This document shows, piece after piece, positions 15,422 to 23,538 of a DNA stretch of 48,595 nt. Positions within the stretch are counted from its first letter, which is position 1. The number at the start of each line of letters is the position of its first letter. Made by a program: the position numbers and the translations under genes. Location of the stretch: positions 1 through 48,595 of the forward strand of contig CACWLI010000011.1 in NCBI GenBank assembly GCA_902761685.1, in the 5' to 3' direction. The notes under the pieces are model-generated. The model saw only the letters and a list, made by a program, of their open reading frames with translations, ran no database searches and was not told the origin of the DNA. This stretch comes from an uncultured Erysipelotrichaceae bacterium. GTDB lineage: Bacteria; Bacillota_I; Bacilli_A; RF39; UBA660.

Positions 15422-16026
15422 AATAACACCTGCTTTTTTTCTATTTTATTATTATCACAAATTAAAAATTCATTATCTTTTAATGTATAAATATTAAACT
15501 TTTTATCATTTAATAACTTTTTATAGTCATTTTCTCTATCTTTATCATAATGACAAATTAATATTCCATTAAATAAGTTTAGTCCATCATAGTCTTTTAT
15601 ATTACAACTATTTTCATCATATTTTTCTAAATGCTTAATATTAGAAGTAACAATATGACTTCCACAACTACCGCCAATGTATATAACACCATTTTTAACA
15701 TAATTAATAATATCTTTATCAAAATTACATTTTCTGATAATATTTAATGTTTCAAATGTATTTCCTCCACCAACAGTAATTATATCAATATTTAAATTTC
15801 TATATTTTTCTACTTCATATTTATTAAAAATATAAATATTATTTTCTGAAAATCCCCATTTATTAACTCTATCAAGATACTTTCTAGTATTAAGTATTTC
15901 AAATGTGGCTTTTTCATTTGGTATAAACAGTACTTTGCATTCACTTATTGGTTTGTTAATGTATTTAAATACTTCTTTTGTAACTTTATCATTAAGAAAT
16001 ATTGTTGATGTTAAAAATAATTTCAT
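15418..16026 (-). CDS. Peptidase S51-like (dipeptidase E family) protein
   Basis: The fold is class-I glutamine-amidotransferase-like. VGGGNTFETL (about residue 85) and IGGSCGSHIVTS match the S51 nucleophile region, with S120 as candidate nucleophile and H159 in LICHYDKDREN as candidate base. The usual G-x-S-A-G has Cys in place of Ala (GSCGS). S51 enzymes cut Asp-X dipeptides or cyanophycin-derived peptides. At 202 residues the length is typical. It overlaps both folD and the phosphorylase by 4 bases. Confidence 0.8.
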   Translation of the reverse strand: MKLFLTSTIFLNDKVTKEVFKYINKPISECKVLFIPNEKATFEILNTRKYLDRVNKWGFSENNIYIFNKYEVEKYRNLNIDIITVGGGNTFETLNIIRKCNFDKDIINYVKNGVIYIGGSCGSHIVTSNIKHLEKYDENSCNIKDYDGLNLFNGILICHYDKDRENDYKKLLNDKKFNIYTLKDNEFLICDNNKIEKKQVLL

Positions 16027-16850
16027 TTTTTTAATTCACATGATTTTATTATATTATCAATTAATAATGAATTAGTAACAACACCAATACCTCCTGGTAC
16101 AGGAGTTATAGCAGAACATACCTTACTTACATCATCGTAATCAACATCACCACATAATTTACCATCTTCAAAGTTAATACCAACATCAATTACAACAGCA
16201 CCTTTTTTAACACTATCTTTCTTTAAAAATTTAGCTTTTCCAATTGCCATAACAATAATATCAGCTTCTTTAATTTCAGAGCTTAAATTATTTGTTTTTG
16301 AATGACATATAGTAACAGTAGCATTCTTTTTGATTAACTGTGGAATTAATGGCTTACCAACTATTTCACTTCTACCAACAATTACTACTTTTTTACCTGA
16401 AACATCAATATTATAATAATCTAATGTTTCAATAACAGCTTTACTAGTGCAAGGTATTAAAGCATCATCATGATTTAAAAATAGTTTACCTTTATTTAAT
16501 ATTCCAAGACCTTCAACATCTTTATTAGCTGGGACTAAATTTAATAATTCACTTAAATTACCAGGTAATGGTTCTTGAAACATAATACCAGTTACATTTC
16601 TATTCTTTTTAACTTTATTAAAATTATCAATAAATTCTTTTTCATCTTTAGCTAATTTTAATTTAAACTTAATCCCATTTTTTAGACAATTCTTCTCTAT
16701 TCTTTTAATATATACTTCACTAGCATCATTACCACTAATGCCAAGAACAACTAAATATGGTTTTATTCCATTTTCCTTTAATAATTCAATTCTTTTAGCA
16801 AAATTTTCTTCTATTTTTGAAGATACACTTTTTCCTTCTAATACTTCCAT
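16023..16850 (-). CDS. folD: FolD-family methylenetetrahydrofolate dehydrogenase, cyclohydrolase lysine replaced
   Basis: FolD normally oxidises 5,10-methylene-THF and hydrolyses methenyl-THF to 10-formyl-THF. The dinucleotide-binding region VVIVGRSEIVGKPL (155-168) and ITPVPGGIGVVTNSLLI at the C-terminus are canonical. The active site is not: aligned without gaps to bacterial FolD, the conserved Y-x3-K has Tyr47 but Ile51 where the lysine belongs, the KDVDG motif reads KDVEG (Glu113), and PCTPxG reads PCTSKA. Gln92 is kept. In the human enzyme replacing this lysine abolishes cyclohydrolase but can leave dehydrogenase activity. FchA is encoded one base upstream. I infer a dehydrogenase-only enzyme. 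Confidence 0.88.
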   Translation of the reverse strand: MEVLEGKSVSSKIEENFAKRIELLKENGIKPYLVVLGISGNDASEVYIKRIEKNCLKNGIKFKLKLAKDEKEFIDNFNKVKKNRNVTGIMFQEPLPGNLSELLNLVPANKDVEGLGILNKGKLFLNHDDALIPCTSKAVIETLDYYNIDVSGKKVVIVGRSEIVGKPLIPQLIKKNATVTICHSKTNNLSSEIKEADIIVMAIGKAKFLKKDSVKKGAVVIDVGINFEDGKLCGDVDYDDVSKVCSAITPVPGGIGVVTNSLLIDNIIKSCELKK

Positions 16851-16851
16851 C

Positions 16852-17430
16852 TTAATCTAATCCTTTCATTAATTTATCAGTTTCTTTTAATATTTTATTG
16901 CATCTCTTTATTACTTTTTCTTTATATTTTTCATCAGTAATAGATTCTAAATTAATATTAACATTTACAATTGCAGATTTTATTGATGCATATGAATAAT
17001 ACTTACATATTTTAAAATCACTAGCTAACATTCTATTACCAACTTCACTTATTTCACATGATAATTTTAATGTTTCAAATGCTATATTTAAAACATATTC
17101 GCAAAATTCAACTGATTTTTTACATACTTCAATATATTTATCCATATCATCTTTTCTTGTTTTATATGATGATAATATTTCTTCTAAAATGTTTTTATCA
17201 TCATCAATAACATTTAAAGATTTATTCTTTAAATCATTTGCTTTATCTAATATTTCATTTATTTTATCTTGTACATCTTCATAATTCTTTTTATTAACAG
17301 TTAAGTTTCCAATATATTTAATTAAAGAATTTATAGTAGATAATACTATTCCTACTACTCCACCACCAGCAATTTCAATTTCTTTACTTTCTAAATCAGA
17401 AAGTATTGGTTTTAATTTATCATTATACAT
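16852..17430 (-). CDS. fchA: Cyclodeaminase/cyclohydrolase family protein (FchA-like)
   Basis: The protein belongs to the FTCD_C/FchA family, an all-helical fold that hydrolyses methenyl-THF or deaminates formimino-THF. The family's glycine-rich helix cap appears as EIAGGGVVGIVLS near residue 20, and the conserved aspartate region as VIDDDKNILEEILSSY. The 192-residue length is close to the family norm of about 200. It is followed after one base by folD. Together with fhs (26706-28226) it gives a complete C1-folate route if FolD lacks cyclohydrolase activity. The start follows AGGAGTAATT. Confidence 0.85.
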   Translation of the reverse strand: MYNDKLKPILSDLESKEIEIAGGGVVGIVLSTINSLIKYIGNLTVNKKNYEDVQDKINEILDKANDLKNKSLNVIDDDKNILEEILSSYKTRKDDMDKYIEVCKKSVEFCEYVLNIAFETLKLSCEISEVGNRMLASDFKICKYYSYASIKSAIVNVNINLESITDEKYKEKVIKRCNKILKETDKLMKGLD

Positions 17431-17448
17431 AATTACTCCTTTAATTTT

Positions 17449-17817
17449 CTAATAAGTAGATGCTTTTGAATAAAGTATTACCCATTTACCATCTATCTTT
17501 TCTACTATTAGATCTTGTTTTAATCTCCACCATAATTTATTCATTCCAAATGGACTTGCAAGTGTTTTTGTTTTACCAATTACACTTGCTTTGCTTCCAT
17601 TTATTTTTACATCTATGCTTTCATGAATACAATCATAATATTTTAAATCTCCATTAATAACTGAATTAATGTAATCCTTTTTACTTTGTTTTAATCCTGT
17701 CATATGAACTAAAACATAATCATCTGATAATATTTCATTTAATTTATTAACATCTTTATTAATACTAGCTGTACTTAAATCAATATATAATTTCTTTATT
17801 TTCTCTTCCTCAGACAT
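17449..17817 (-). CDS. NTF2-like (SnoaL/DUF4440-type) protein
   Basis: The 122-residue product has the cone-shaped NTF2-like pattern: an N-terminal helix pair, LSDDYVLVHMTG, a SKKDYINSVINGDLKYY helix and four C-terminal strands ending KIDGKWVILYSKASTY. Such proteins act as small-molecule enzymes, immunity or binding proteins. The ligand is unknown. It is cotranscribed between the flavodoxin remnant and fchA with gaps of 3 and 18 bases. Confidence 0.75.
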   Translation of the reverse strand: MSEEEKIKKLYIDLSTASINKDVNKLNEILSDDYVLVHMTGLKQSKKDYINSVINGDLKYYDCIHESIDVKINGSKASVIGKTKTLASPFGMNKLWWRLKQDLIVEKIDGKWVILYSKASTY

Positions 17818-17820
17818 AAA

Positions 17821-18297
17821 TCAAATCCAATCTTCAAGTCTACTTTTTGAATTCTTAGCTTCACTACCACGAATAGCTAATGCATCATCTAATACGTTAG
17901 CTCCTTTACATATTTTTTTAACATCACTTACAACACTTCCAAGTCCACTACCTTCATGAGTTGTTATTACTCTAATAGTTTTACCACTAAAATCTAAATC
18001 TTTAATAGCAATTTCAAATGAATCAGCATTTAAATACTCTTTTATATATGAAGCCATCATTGCTGTATTACTAATGCTAACGTTTCCTACATTGTAATTT
18101 TCTCCAGTTTTAGAAAAATAAACTACAAGTGTTTTCTCCTCTGTATTTTTATCTTCTTCATTTTCAACAGATTTATTATTATTTAAAATATCATTAGCTG
18201 ACGTTTCATCTTTCTTATTAACTTCTGTTTTACCACATCCAGTTAAACACATTACAAACATAAATAATAATGTAAATATAGCTAATATCTTTTTCAT
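17821..18297 (-). CDS. Lipoprotein-anchored flavodoxin with an internal deletion
   Basis: The N-terminus is a lipoprotein signal with lipobox LTGC (C21), then a charged linker and a flavodoxin start: VVYFSKTGENYNVG, the FMN phosphate loop, followed by AMMASYIKEYL. At about residue 96 the sequence jumps from ADSFEI directly to LDFSGKTIRVITTHEGSGLG, which in full-length homologues comes about 55-60 residues later. The missing part includes the second FMN loop and the 'GYPIWW' strand, so the domain probably cannot hold FMN normally. The frame is kept. It is either a decaying gene, a real shortened form, or an assembly collapse near 18000-18012. The start follows TAAGGAGG. Confidence 0.75.
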   Translation of the reverse strand: MKKILAIFTLLFMFVMCLTGCGKTEVNKKDETSANDILNNNKSVENEEDKNTEEKTLVVYFSKTGENYNVGNVSISNTAMMASYIKEYLNADSFEIAIKDLDFSGKTIRVITTHEGSGLGSVVSDVKKICKGANVLDDALAIRGSEAKNSKSRLEDWI

Positions 18298-18345
18298 TTT
18301 TGTCCTCCTTAAATCAATAGATAATGTTTTTTACCCCTTAAAAGT

Positions 18346-18354
18346 ATTATATCA
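18346..18354 (-). promoter_or_regulatory. Extended -10 promoter of the flavodoxin-fchA-folD operon
   Basis: TGATATAAT follows directly on the T-tract of the ZIP-gene terminator and probably drives all seven genes down to Sua5. Confidence 0.6.
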
Positions 18355-18391
18355 AAAAAAAATAATGATTAATATATTTCTATTAATCATT
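18355..18391 (-). terminator. Terminator of the ZIP transporter gene
   Basis: AATGATTAATA / TATTAATCATT, 6-base loop, followed by ATTTTTTTTT on the minus strand. The stem starts at the stop codon. Confidence 0.8.
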
Positions 18392-19130
18392 ATAATGAAA
18401 TGTCAAGAATCATCATTAATACAAAACCAATCATAACACCAATTATTCCATATGCACTTTTATTATCTTTATACATTTCTGGAACTAATTCTTCAATAAC
18501 AACATGTATCATCGCACCAGATGCAAAAGAAAGTAAATATGGAAGTAATGGAACAATTATATTTATTAATATTAAAGTAATAAATGCACTAATTGGTTCA
18601 ACTATTCCAGACAACACTCCATAATTAAATGATTTAAATTTACTATTACCTTTTATTCTAAGTGGCATTGAAATAATAGCTCCTTCTGGTATATTTTGTA
18701 TAGCTATTCCTATTGATAACATCATTGCTTCTAACAATATAATGTTTTTAGATAATAAATATGCTGCAAAACATACACCTACTGCCATACCTTCTGGGAT
18801 ATTATGAAGTGTAACTGAAAACATTAACATATCAATATTTTTAGTTTCCTTTTTTTGAGTTATTTTATTAATGATAATTAGAAATAAAAATCCACATATA
18901 AAACCAATTGATACAGGTATCCATTTAATTTTATTTGTTGTCATTTCAATAGATGGTATTATTAATGAAAAAATACTTGCAGATAACATTACTCCAACAG
19001 CAAATCCAATCATTAATTTATGAAATTTATTGTTTATATTTTTCTTTAAAAAAAACACAAAACTACTTCCCAAACTAGTACCAATAAATGGTATTAGTAT
19101 TCCTAATATACTATATAATATTTTATTCAT
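18390..19130 (-). CDS. ZIP-family divalent metal transporter
   Basis: The protein has 246 residues and about eight membrane spans. The two metal-binding helices carry HNIPEGMAVGV and IQNIPEGAIIS, the hallmark of ZIP (ZupT/GufA-type) transporters for zinc and other divalent metals, and GIVEPISAF is also conserved. There is no long His-rich loop. Metal uptake is the family function; the exact metal is unknown. Preceded by GTGAGGTAAT and a TATAAT, it appears monocistronic. Confidence 0.9.
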   Translation of the reverse strand: MNKILYSILGILIPFIGTSLGSSFVFFLKKNINNKFHKLMIGFAVGVMLSASIFSLIIPSIEMTTNKIKWIPVSIGFICGFLFLIIINKITQKKETKNIDMLMFSVTLHNIPEGMAVGVCFAAYLLSKNIILLEAMMLSIGIAIQNIPEGAIISMPLRIKGNSKFKSFNYGVLSGIVEPISAFITLILINIIVPLLPYLLSFASGAMIHVVIEELVPEMYKDNKSAYGIIGVMIGFVLMMILDISL

Positions 19131-19171
19131 ATTACCTCACTATTATATAGTATGAAGAAGTATATTTTGTG

Positions 19172-19801
19172 TTAATTATCTTTTACATTTACTCCTAAAA
19201 CATTAACTAAATCAATAGCTTGAAATCTATCTATAATAATTCCTTCTAAAGATTTAAAATCAATCATCATATTTGATATATTGCAACTACTAAAATCAAT
19301 ATTTTTTAAATTAGTGTTACTAATTTCAGAATATGAAAAATTAACATTGTTTAATTCTATATTTTTAATAATAGTTTCCATAAATGATAAGTGATTAAAA
19401 TCAGTGTCACTTACTATCATATTAGTTATTCTACTATCACTAAAATTAATATAACCACTACTAGAATTTAATATTTGAACGTCTACTAAACTACTACCTA
19501 TAAAAGAAATACCAATCATCTTGCAATTAATAAATTTGACTCTTGTTAATGGTGTATAATCAAAATTTTTATTAGACAAATCACAATTTTCAAAAATAAC
19601 ATCTACAAGCTCAACTCTTTCAAATTCAATATTATTAAAATCAATATTTTTAAATATACAACTATCAATTGTTATATCTTTTAATCTTATACTAATATCA
19701 ACATTTTCACTATAACAACTTTCAACAAAATTATTTTCATAATATGAATCAATCAACTTATATTCTTCTATATTTTTTATTTTAGGTTCTTTAATTTTCA
19801 T
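19172..19801 (-). CDS. Pentapeptide-repeat protein
   Basis: From about residue 30 to 190 the sequence follows the A(D/N)LXX five-residue rhythm (for example FKNIDFNNIEF, FENCDLSNKNF, NLKNIDFSSCNI), which forms a right-handed quadrilateral beta-helix. Some members mimic DNA and protect gyrase; most have unknown roles. It has no signal peptide. It overlaps the upstream membrane-protein gene by 4 bases, so the two are likely to work together. Confidence 0.85.
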   Translation of the reverse strand: MKIKEPKIKNIEEYKLIDSYYENNFVESCYSENVDISIRLKDITIDSCIFKNIDFNNIEFERVELVDVIFENCDLSNKNFDYTPLTRVKFINCKMIGISFIGSSLVDVQILNSSSGYINFSDSRITNMIVSDTDFNHLSFMETIIKNIELNNVNFSYSEISNTNLKNIDFSSCNISNMMIDFKSLEGIIIDRFQAIDLVNVLGVNVKDN

Positions 19802-20292
19802 ATTTTTCTTATCCCATTTTCATCATAATATTTAAATACTATATCAAGCATTTCATTAATAGTATCTTTATATTCTTTAATTGTTTTATTTCTTATTTTT
19901 TCTATATATTTAAAATCCTCTATTCTTTCATTTTTACTATATGTTATCTTTCTATTCATTTTAGTAAAATCTTTTGATAAATATTTAACAAATCTAATAT
20001 AATCTAATAAATCATATTCAATTAATAAATCATTATCAAAATTATATTTTTGAAAATCATTGATAATTTTTAAATCTTTCTTACTTACTTTTTTAATTTT
20101 ATTTATTCTAATAATATTCTTAATTATTAAATTATATATTACAAATATTAATACCAATACTATAATTAAAAATATAATATATTTTGAAACTATTTTTGTT
20201 ATATTAGAAAAATACTTATCAATAATAATTATTAATATTCCAATTAATGCTGCTAATAATAAAAATCTATTTTCTTTAATTACTCTTTTCAT
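19798..20292 (-). CDS. Two-span membrane protein, partner of the pentapeptide protein
   Basis: Two transmembrane helices lie at about residues 10-27 and 37-58, followed by a basic helical cytoplasmic domain of about 100 residues. No family is recognised. The ATG is only 7 bases after a TATAAT (20300-20305) and has no Shine-Dalgarno sequence, so the message may be leaderless. It is coupled to the pentapeptide-repeat gene by an ATGA overlap. Confidence 0.65.
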   Translation of the reverse strand: MKRVIKENRFLLLAALIGILIIIIDKYFSNITKIVSKYIIFLIIVLVLIFVIYNLIIKNIIRINKIKKVSKKDLKIINDFQKYNFDNDLLIEYDLLDYIRFVKYLSKDFTKMNRKITYSKNERIEDFKYIEKIRNKTIKEYKDTINEMLDIVFKYYDENGIRKI

Positions 20293-20305
20293 ATTTTTAA
20301 TTATA

Positions 20306-20332
20306 CAAAAAAAGTAGATATAAATCTACTTT
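20306..20332 (-). terminator. Terminator of the Xre-like regulator gene
   Basis: AAGTAGA / TCTACTT with a 6-base loop and TTTTTTT on the minus strand; the following TATAAT begins right after the T-run. Confidence 0.75.
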
Positions 20333-20931
20333 AATACTTTTTTATTCCAAGATCTTTTATTACAATTTGGACACTTCATGTATCTTGTTCTATTAACATA
20401 CATAGCCCATAATACACTTTTATATGTTGGAACATATTTATGATGACATTTTTGGCACTCATAATAACCTGCTTTTTGTTCAATTCTTATTGCAAATGGA
20501 ACCATAATTATAAATGAAATAAAACCAACTAAAATAAGTATTATTCTTAGTTTATTCTCCATATCTATTAATGAAGCAATTAATATAAGTGCAAAGAAAA
20601 CAATACTTATTAGTACTCCTATTACAATCTCCATTGATAATAATCTCTTATCTGATTCTTCTTTTTGTTTTTTCATTTCTAACAAGTTTTCTTCAGCTTT
20701 TATATCATAGTTATTTTTTTCTAACACTTCTCCACTCAAAAGTTCATTAACACTAATTTCAAGAATTTCACATAATGGAATCATTATACTTGCATCAGGC
20801 AAACATATACCTCTTTCCCATTTAGATACTGCTCTATCACTTACATTTAATTTTTCAGACAAGTCTGCCTGTGTTAACTTTTTTTCTTTTCTTTTTTCTT
20901 GAATAAATTTTCCTATTTTTATAGTGTCCAT
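20326..20931 (-). CDS. Membrane-anchored Xre-family regulator with zinc ribbon
   Basis: Residues 5-60 form an Xre/Cro helix-turn-helix (TQADLSEKLNVSDRAVSKWERGICLPD). Two membrane helices follow at about 102-122 and 131-150, then a C-terminal zinc ribbon with CQKC and CPNC. This is a common Bacillota layout for a DNA-binding domain tethered to a membrane sensor, and its target is unknown. An AAGGAGG site precedes the start, with a TTGTTT / TAATAT-like promoter around 20959-20987. It is monocistronic. Confidence 0.82.
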   Translation of the reverse strand: MDTIKIGKFIQEKRKEKKLTQADLSEKLNVSDRAVSKWERGICLPDASIMIPLCEILEISVNELLSGEVLEKNNYDIKAEENLLEMKKQKEESDKRLLSMEIVIGVLISIVFFALILIASLIDMENKLRIILILVGFISFIIMVPFAIRIEQKAGYYECQKCHHKYVPTYKSVLWAMYVNRTRYMKCPNCNKRSWNKKVLK

Positions 20932-21001
20932 AAACTATCCTCCTTCAGTGATTTAATTATATTATATTCTTTATTAATATAAAACAAACCTGTAGTTGAA
21001 T

Positions 21002-21403
21002 TTAAGATAATATTTCAATATTAATTATATCTGATAATAATAATTTTAAATTATCTATAAATATTATTTGACTATTAATTATATCAATCTTTTTAATATT
21101 GTTTTTAATGCTTTTGTATTCTCCTCCATCTTTTTTCTTATCTTTTAAAAAATATGTTACTTTTACTAATGGACGAGTATTAATTTTAGATTCTATTATA
21201 TTTAATTTTTCATTTAATTTAATTGTTTCTTCTTCAGTAAGAATTATTTTTTTACTTGTAATTCTTGCAGTCTCTTTAACACTTTCCATATATCCTTCTA
21301 ATGCATCAAATGGAGCAAATTGTGCACTTCTTTCATATAAGGACATTCTTGGTCTTCTCTTTGATACATGATGTGGTAAATTTATTATATCTTCATATTT
21401 CAT
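21002..21403 (-). CDS. YolD-like protein
   Basis: The YolD signature is clear near the N-terminus: PHHVSKRRPRMSLYERSAQFAPFDALEGY, shown here in parts as RRPRMSLYERSAQFAPFDAL. YolD-like proteins are encoded with UvrX-type Y-family polymerases and are thought to play a UmuD-like role in SOS mutagenesis. The gene overlaps the polymerase gene by 4 bases, confirming the pairing. The C-terminal half is mixed alpha/beta and less typical. Confidence 0.85.
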   Translation of the reverse strand: MKYEDIINLPHHVSKRRPRMSLYERSAQFAPFDALEGYMESVKETARITSKKIILTEEETIKLNEKLNIIESKINTRPLVKVTYFLKDKKKDGGEYKSIKNNIKKIDIINSQIIFIDNLKLLLSDIINIEILS

Positions 21404-22902
21404 CCCCTATGTCCTCCTATTTGTGCATTTCTTTGTATTGTAGTAGCACCACTTTCTAAATTCATTGCTTTTAATATAGAATTTTTTCCATATTTATTTT
21501 TTATGTTTAACATTGCAAGTTGTAATTTTTTTTCATAAGTTCTATCTATTTTTTCTTTTTGCTTAGTTTCTTCAATTTGTTTCGAATCACTAAATAAATC
21601 AAATTGTTTATAAACTACTTGTTTATTTTCCATTTCTTCATTAATTAAATTATTAGCAGATATATTTACTCTTCTAACAAGTAATTTATCTTTTATTATT
21701 TCATCAAACAATTTCATAATTGATGCCATAATTATTCTTGTAGATGATGTTTTCTTTTCAAGTCTAACTGTACCATGTGAATGTTTAGGAATAAATCTAC
21801 CATAGTGATCCATTACTACTTCTCCATGATAATATTTTCTAATGTTTGGATTTGTCAAATTTTCTACATCATATCCAATTGTTAAAACTATTTGATCTGT
21901 TATCAAATGTTTTTCAACTAATTCTAAAACTAATAATTCAGTCATTTCCCTAACAATTAATTTAGTTTTAACAGTATCATATGGTTCGTGTAAAACTTGT
22001 CCAGAACTTAAACTATTGGTTCTTGGTTTATACGATTTTACACTTTTTATTGTACATGGTTCATATCCCCATGCATGATCAATCAATAACTCGGCATTCA
22101 CACCAAATAATTTATATAATAATTCCTCATTTTCTATAGAACACTTTGCAATATCACCCATAGTAAATAATTTATGTTCTTCTAAGCGTCTTCTATATCC
22201 ACTTCCAACTCTCCAAAAATCAGTAAGTGGTTTATGTTCCCACAATATATGTCTATAGCTCATTTCATCTAACTGTGCAATCCTAACACCATTTTCATCA
22301 GCATCACTATGTTTAGCAACTATATCCATTGCTACTTTTGCTAAATACATATTAGTGCCAATACCACAAGTTGCAGTTATACCAGTTGTGTTATAAACAT
22401 CATGTATTATCATAGTAGCAAGTTCTTTTGGAGTCTTATTATAGTATTTTAAATAATCTGTTATATCACAAAACACTTCATCTATTGAATATGAAAATAT
22501 ATCATCACGAGATAAATATTTTAAATATATGTTATATATTTTAGTACTATATTTCATATAATAATTCATTCTAGGTGGAGCTTTTATAAAATCTAATTCT
22601 AAAGATGATTCTCTTTTTAATACTTCATTATCAAAAGATTTACCAGTAAATTTATGATTAGAAATTTTACTTCTTCTTTCACTATTAATTTCTCTTACTT
22701 TTTCATTTACTTCAAATAATCTTGCTCTACCACCTATTCCATAACTTTTTAGTGAGGGACTAACAGCTAAACATATAGTTTTTTCTGTTCTTGATTCATC
22801 AGCAACTACTAAATTTGTAATTAATGGATCTAAATTTCTTAACACACATTCAACAGATGCATAAAAACTTTTTAAATCAATACACATATAAACCCTATTC
22901 AT
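21400..22902 (-). CDS. Y-family DNA polymerase, UvrX/UmuC-like
   Basis: This translesion polymerase copies damaged DNA. The catalytic carboxylates are D9 in CIDLKSFYASVE and D141-E142 in SIDEVFCDIT; the helix-hairpin-helix and little-finger regions follow (to about residue 430). The C-terminal 70 residues are charged and may bind the clamp or YolD (QFDLFSDSK resembles a beta-clamp motif, QxxLF). I start at the ATG at 22902 after GGTGAGAG. A LexA-type box sits in its promoter, so SOS control is likely. Confidence 0.9.
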   Translation of the reverse strand: MNRVYMCIDLKSFYASVECVLRNLDPLITNLVVADESRTEKTICLAVSPSLKSYGIGGRARLFEVNEKVREINSERRSKISNHKFTGKSFDNEVLKRESSLELDFIKAPPRMNYYMKYSTKIYNIYLKYLSRDDIFSYSIDEVFCDITDYLKYYNKTPKELATMIIHDVYNTTGITATCGIGTNMYLAKVAMDIVAKHSDADENGVRIAQLDEMSYRHILWEHKPLTDFWRVGSGYRRRLEEHKLFTMGDIAKCSIENEELLYKLFGVNAELLIDHAWGYEPCTIKSVKSYKPRTNSLSSGQVLHEPYDTVKTKLIVREMTELLVLELVEKHLITDQIVLTIGYDVENLTNPNIRKYYHGEVVMDHYGRFIPKHSHGTVRLEKKTSSTRIIMASIMKLFDEIIKDKLLVRRVNISANNLINEEMENKQVVYKQFDLFSDSKQIEETKQKEKIDRTYEKKLQLAMLNIKNKYGKNSILKAMNLESGATTIQRNAQIGGHRG

Positions 22903-22918
22903 ATCTCTCACCAAGAAA

Positions 22919-22948
22919 ATTATAACACAAACAAATGTTTTATATCAA
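22919..22948 (-). promoter_or_regulatory. Promoter of uvrX-yolD
   Basis: TTGATA, 18 bases, perfect TATAAT, with a LexA-like box filling the spacer. Confidence 0.65.
22928..22941 (-). promoter_or_regulatory. Candidate LexA/DinR operator
   Basis: AAAACATTTGTTTG fits 11 of 14 positions of the Gram-positive SOS box CGAACRNRYGTTYG, including the AAC...GTT core and 4-base spacing. It lies between -35 and -10 of an SOS-type polymerase operon. Confidence 0.55.
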
Positions 22949-22960
22949 TAGAAAATTTTG

Positions 22961-22990
22961 GAAAATAAAAAGAAATAGAATTTCTATTTC
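22961..22990 (-). terminator. Terminator of the fhs-to-CmpB operon
   Basis: GAAATAG / CTATTTC, 5-base loop, followed by TTTTTATTTT on the minus strand, at the stop codon of the CmpB-like gene. Confidence 0.7.
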
Positions 22991-23538
22991 ACAATTATGT
23001 AAACTATCATATCTAATATAAATAGTAACCATAATGTTATCGAAAAAATAGATAACATTTTCTCTTCAGTATTTAATACTACTTTCTTTAAAAATGGAAT
23101 AATTTTGTATATTAATAATAAGCTTGCTATTCCAAATAATATAACTGATCTAGCACAAACATATCCATTTATATTACCAAAATTTAATATCTCATAATTA
23201 TAATCCCATAATCTTAAATTAAAAAAATTATCTAAAATATACCCTGTTAGATATTCTAATATAAATGTTACTATGCAATTAATTGTAAATACTATTAGTG
23301 GTTTATCTTTATATCTATATGAAATAAGTGTTATTAATAGTCCACCCCATCCATATATAGGTATCCATGGTCCAAAAGTTGAACCTCTCTTAGTAAAATA
23401 ACCTAAATCTATTCGATAGAAAAAAGTTTCATAAATAAATCCACATATTCCACTAATAACCATTACTAACATAAGAATATAAATTGTTTTTTTCAAATCT
23501 ATTTTTTTATCTTTAAAAATTAATAATTTATTTTTCAT
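22984..23538 (-). CDS. CmpB-like putative ABC transporter membrane protein
   Basis: The 184-residue protein has about five membrane helices and the family pattern GFIYETFF, RGSTFGPWIPIYGWGGL and LTGYILDNFFNLRLWDYN of the ABC_trans_CmpB group. Despite the Pfam name, transport has not been shown, and no ATPase gene is adjacent. It is the last gene of the operon and overlaps the DNPH1-like gene by 4 bases. Confidence 0.8.
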   Translation of the reverse strand: MKNKLLIFKDKKIDLKKTIYILMLVMVISGICGFIYETFFYRIDLGYFTKRGSTFGPWIPIYGWGGLLITLISYRYKDKPLIVFTINCIVTFILEYLTGYILDNFFNLRLWDYNYEILNFGNINGYVCARSVILFGIASLLLIYKIIPFLKKVVLNTEEKMLSIFSITLWLLFILDMIVYIIVK

